NCBI GenBank assembly: GCA_023141985.1
Contig: JAGLKH010000349.1
Location: 1 to 6,874 of the forward strand
From: Flavobacteriaceae bacterium
GTDB taxonomy: Bacteria > Bacteroidota > Bacteroidia > Flavobacteriales > Flavobacteriaceae
DNA: 6,874 bases
Direction: 5' to 3'
Both the position numbers and the translations under genes were made by a program. Positions 5,282-6,874 of the stretch are shown here, one piece after another. The stretch's first letter is position 1. Every line of letters starts with the position of its first letter. The notes beneath the pieces were generated by a model. The model ran no database searches, was not told where the DNA came from, and worked only from the letters and a program-made list of their open reading frames with translations.

Positions 5282-6874
5282 TTATTCGTCTTCTTCTAAT
5301 TTAATTAATTCTATCGAGTTCATTATTCGCTCTACAATTTGTTCTGCATACACATCATTATCTTTCCAAATCAACATCACATTTTGTAAAATATTTTCGT
5401 TTGTGAAACCAAGTAAAATATAATTTCCGCTTTCAAAACTGTCTGGTATTACAGTTGGAAAACTAGCTGTCCCATAAGTTTTTAATCCTTCTGCGCCATT
5501 AGGTGTTATAAACTGTTCGCTTTTAACAATTATATTTTCAACGCCTTTACTTTCTAGTGTCTTTAAACTACCTTCTGCGGCTTGATTTAAGTCTATTTTA
5601 TTCTTGTTTTCAGTTTCTTCTCCTCCTTGTTTGTTAATTTTAGTAGTGCTAACTACAATCTCAATATTTGAGATTAAACCACCATATCCAAACATGGTAA
5701 CTTCAATTTCATCTTTTAATTCATCAGGCAGTTCGACAGAAACACGTTCAAGAACCTTTGGTGTAGTAATAGTAATTCCAGGCGCTCCATACTCGCTAGT
5801 TACCCAATCTTTAATTTCTAACAACTCTTTACTTTCATGACCAATAATTGTATCCTTTACATACTCAAAACCAAATTTTATTACAAACCCAGCGATGGTT
5901 GCAAATAAAAGAAATACAGCCACAATTATTGTTATAATAATTTTTCTGCGTTTCTTTTTACGTTCCTGTTCTTCTTTATATTTTTGATTCAACAATTTTT
6001 CTTCTTCGGTAGGTTCTGGGAGTGCTTCTTTTACATGGTCAATCTCTAAATCTATTGTATTTCTATCTAATTTGGCAAGTGCAATATCTGGTTTAGATTT
6101 TGCGAATTTTACTAAATCTGCTCTTTTTAAAATATTTTCAATACTCTTAATATCTTCCTTGCTTAAATCAATTTGTTGCCCATCTTTTAAAAGATGTAAT
6201 CTGTTTATTAATTCTTCAGTAGTACTTTCAAGGGAATGGTCGTAAACTTTTTCATCAAGATATTTTCTTATGATTCCTGTTAACTCTGAATAGTATTCTT
6301 TTATTTCTTCATTTTTTAAATACCCTGATTGATCCAATTCTTGTAATGCTAGTTTGGCTCTCTCATAAGGTGGAAGCAAAGCAATCTTTTCTTCTTTAGT
6401 GAGTGGTTTTTCTCTCCATACAAACCAATATAGCAACCCTGTGACAATAGCCAATATTAATACTATATAGAGTAAGTATTTCCACCACATACTTGGGCTC
6501 TTACTTACTTCAATAATTGGTTTTATATCAAATAACCCTTGTTTAGTCGTATCTACAACAATGTTATTTACCTCAACTTTTAAAGAGTCTGTGAAGATTG
6601 TTTTATTACCAATTATTATTTTTTGTCTTGGAATGGTATATACCCCCGAATCAAATTGTGTTAAACCATATTTTTTTATAAGCTGAAATCTTGCATTTTG
6701 TTTTGTAGTATCAACTTTATAAGATTCTATCAATTCTAGTGGCGAAAAGGTTTGTCCTTCGGGAAAAACAACTAATTCTGTTGAATCTGCTTCTACTTGA
6801 ATTTTATAAGTAATCTGCTCTCCAATTTTTATTGATGTTGAATCTATTGTAGATGTAACCTGCGCTAATGAGAA
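5282..6874 (-). CDS. BatD-like / DUF4381-like membrane protein upstream of batA (partial, N-terminus beyond the right edge)
   Basis: The frame is open from base 6874 to the TAA at 5284-5282, giving 530 residues. The first visible residues, FSLAQ, look like the end of a Sec signal peptide, so only about 15-20 codons should be missing. Fragment residues 5-130 form a beta-rich, presumably periplasmic domain. A helix at about 132-152 (YLLYIVLILAIVTGLLYWFV) is followed by REKP and a helical cytoplasmic domain (PPYERAKLALQEL; YYSELTGIIRKYLDEKV) resembling DUF4381 proteins. KKKRRK precedes a second helix at about 311-332, so the last 200 residues should return to the periplasm. That C-terminal part (NGAEGLKTYGTASFP, YILLGFTNENILQNVMLIW, ending with ERIMNSIEL) looks by eye like a PsbP/DUF1795-type fold; this is inference. 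Flavobacterial operons carry such a gene between the DUF58 gene and batA. Role unknown, presumably a Bat complex component. It has no gap to batA. Confidence 0.85.
   Translation of the reverse strand, partial: FSLAQVTSTIDSTSIKIGEQITYKIQVEADSTELVVFPEGQTFSPLELIESYKVDTTKQNARFQLIKKYGLTQFDSGVYTIPRQKIIIGNKTIFTDSLKVEVNNIVVDTTKQGLFDIKPIIEVSKSPSMWWKYLLYIVLILAIVTGLLYWFVWREKPLTKEEKIALLPPYERAKLALQELDQSGYLKNEEIKEYYSELTGIIRKYLDEKVYDHSLESTTEELINRLHLLKDGQQIDLSKEDIKSIENILKRADLVKFAKSKPDIALAKLDRNTIDLEIDHVKEALPEPTEEEKLLNQKYKEEQERKKKRRKIIITIIVAVFLLFATIAGFVIKFGFEYVKDTIIGHESKELLEIKDWVTSEYGAPGITITTPKVLERVSVELPDELKDEIEVTMFGYGGLISNIEIVVSTTKINKQGGEETENKNKIDLNQAAEGSLKTLESKGVENIIVKSEQFITPNGAEGLKTYGTASFPTVIPDSFESGNYILLGFTNENILQNVMLIWKDNDVYAEQIVERIMNSIELIKLEEDE

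Noticed and set aside
5282..6733. Taking the BatD-like gene to start at 6733.
   Set aside because: The codon there is TTG, and the frame stays open to the window edge with a clear protein sequence and a signal-peptide end (FSLAQ). The true start is outside the window.
1..6874. A wholly undescribed defence or mobile system.
   Set aside because: All six genes fit the known bat operon in order and architecture. No transposase, integrase, nuclease, toxin or repeat array is present, and base use is uniform across the genes.

Overview
The window is one continuous stretch of a single minus-strand operon: the Bat (Bacteroides aerotolerance) locus of a Bacteroidota member, most likely a marine-type Flavobacteriaceae. 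This rests on strongly AT-rich DNA with AT-rich codon choice, Sec signal peptides of the 'MKK...FS(F/M)AQ' type, weak or absent Shine-Dalgarno sequences, and above all the gene order. That order is a BatD-like/DUF4381-like membrane protein, then batA, batB, batC, batD and batE, as known from flavobacteria. Genus cannot be read from the sequence.

Layout in the direction of transcription, right to left. (1) 6874-5282: a signal-peptide protein with two internal membrane segments; its first codons lie beyond the right edge. (2) 5281-4277: batA, a membrane-anchored von Willebrand factor A (vWA) protein with a complete MIDAS metal site. (3) 4276-3239: batB, a paralogue of batA, also with a complete MIDAS. 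(4) 3121-2336: batC, a periplasmic TPR protein with a long acidic/lysine linker made of tandem repeats. (5) 2274-502: batD, a large periplasmic beta-domain protein with one C-terminal membrane anchor and a cytoplasmic tail. (6) 473-1: the N-terminal part of batE, a TPR plus membrane protein cut by the left edge. The MoxR-type ATPase and DUF58 genes that normally start this operon would lie beyond the right edge.

How the parts fit: two inner-membrane vWA proteins (BatA/BatB) probably form the metal-dependent interaction core. TPR proteins (BatC, BatE) and the beta-domain proteins (BatD and the upstream BatD-like protein) offer protein-binding surfaces in the periplasm. A MoxR ATPase usually acts as the chaperone-like motor. 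The operon was named for aerotolerance in Bacteroides, but its biochemical role is unsettled and broader envelope-stress or protein-assembly roles are possible.

Junctions fall into two classes. The first three genes abut with zero spacing (TAAATG and TAGATG). The batB-batC and batC-batD gaps are longer (117 and 61 nt), and each carries a copy of the same small hairpin repeat. I see no promoter or factor-independent terminator, no RNA gene, no CRISPR and no transposon. I do not think the window holds an undescribed system. The least explained parts are the C-terminal domain of the upstream BatD-like protein, the paired hairpin repeat, and the repetitive BatC linker.
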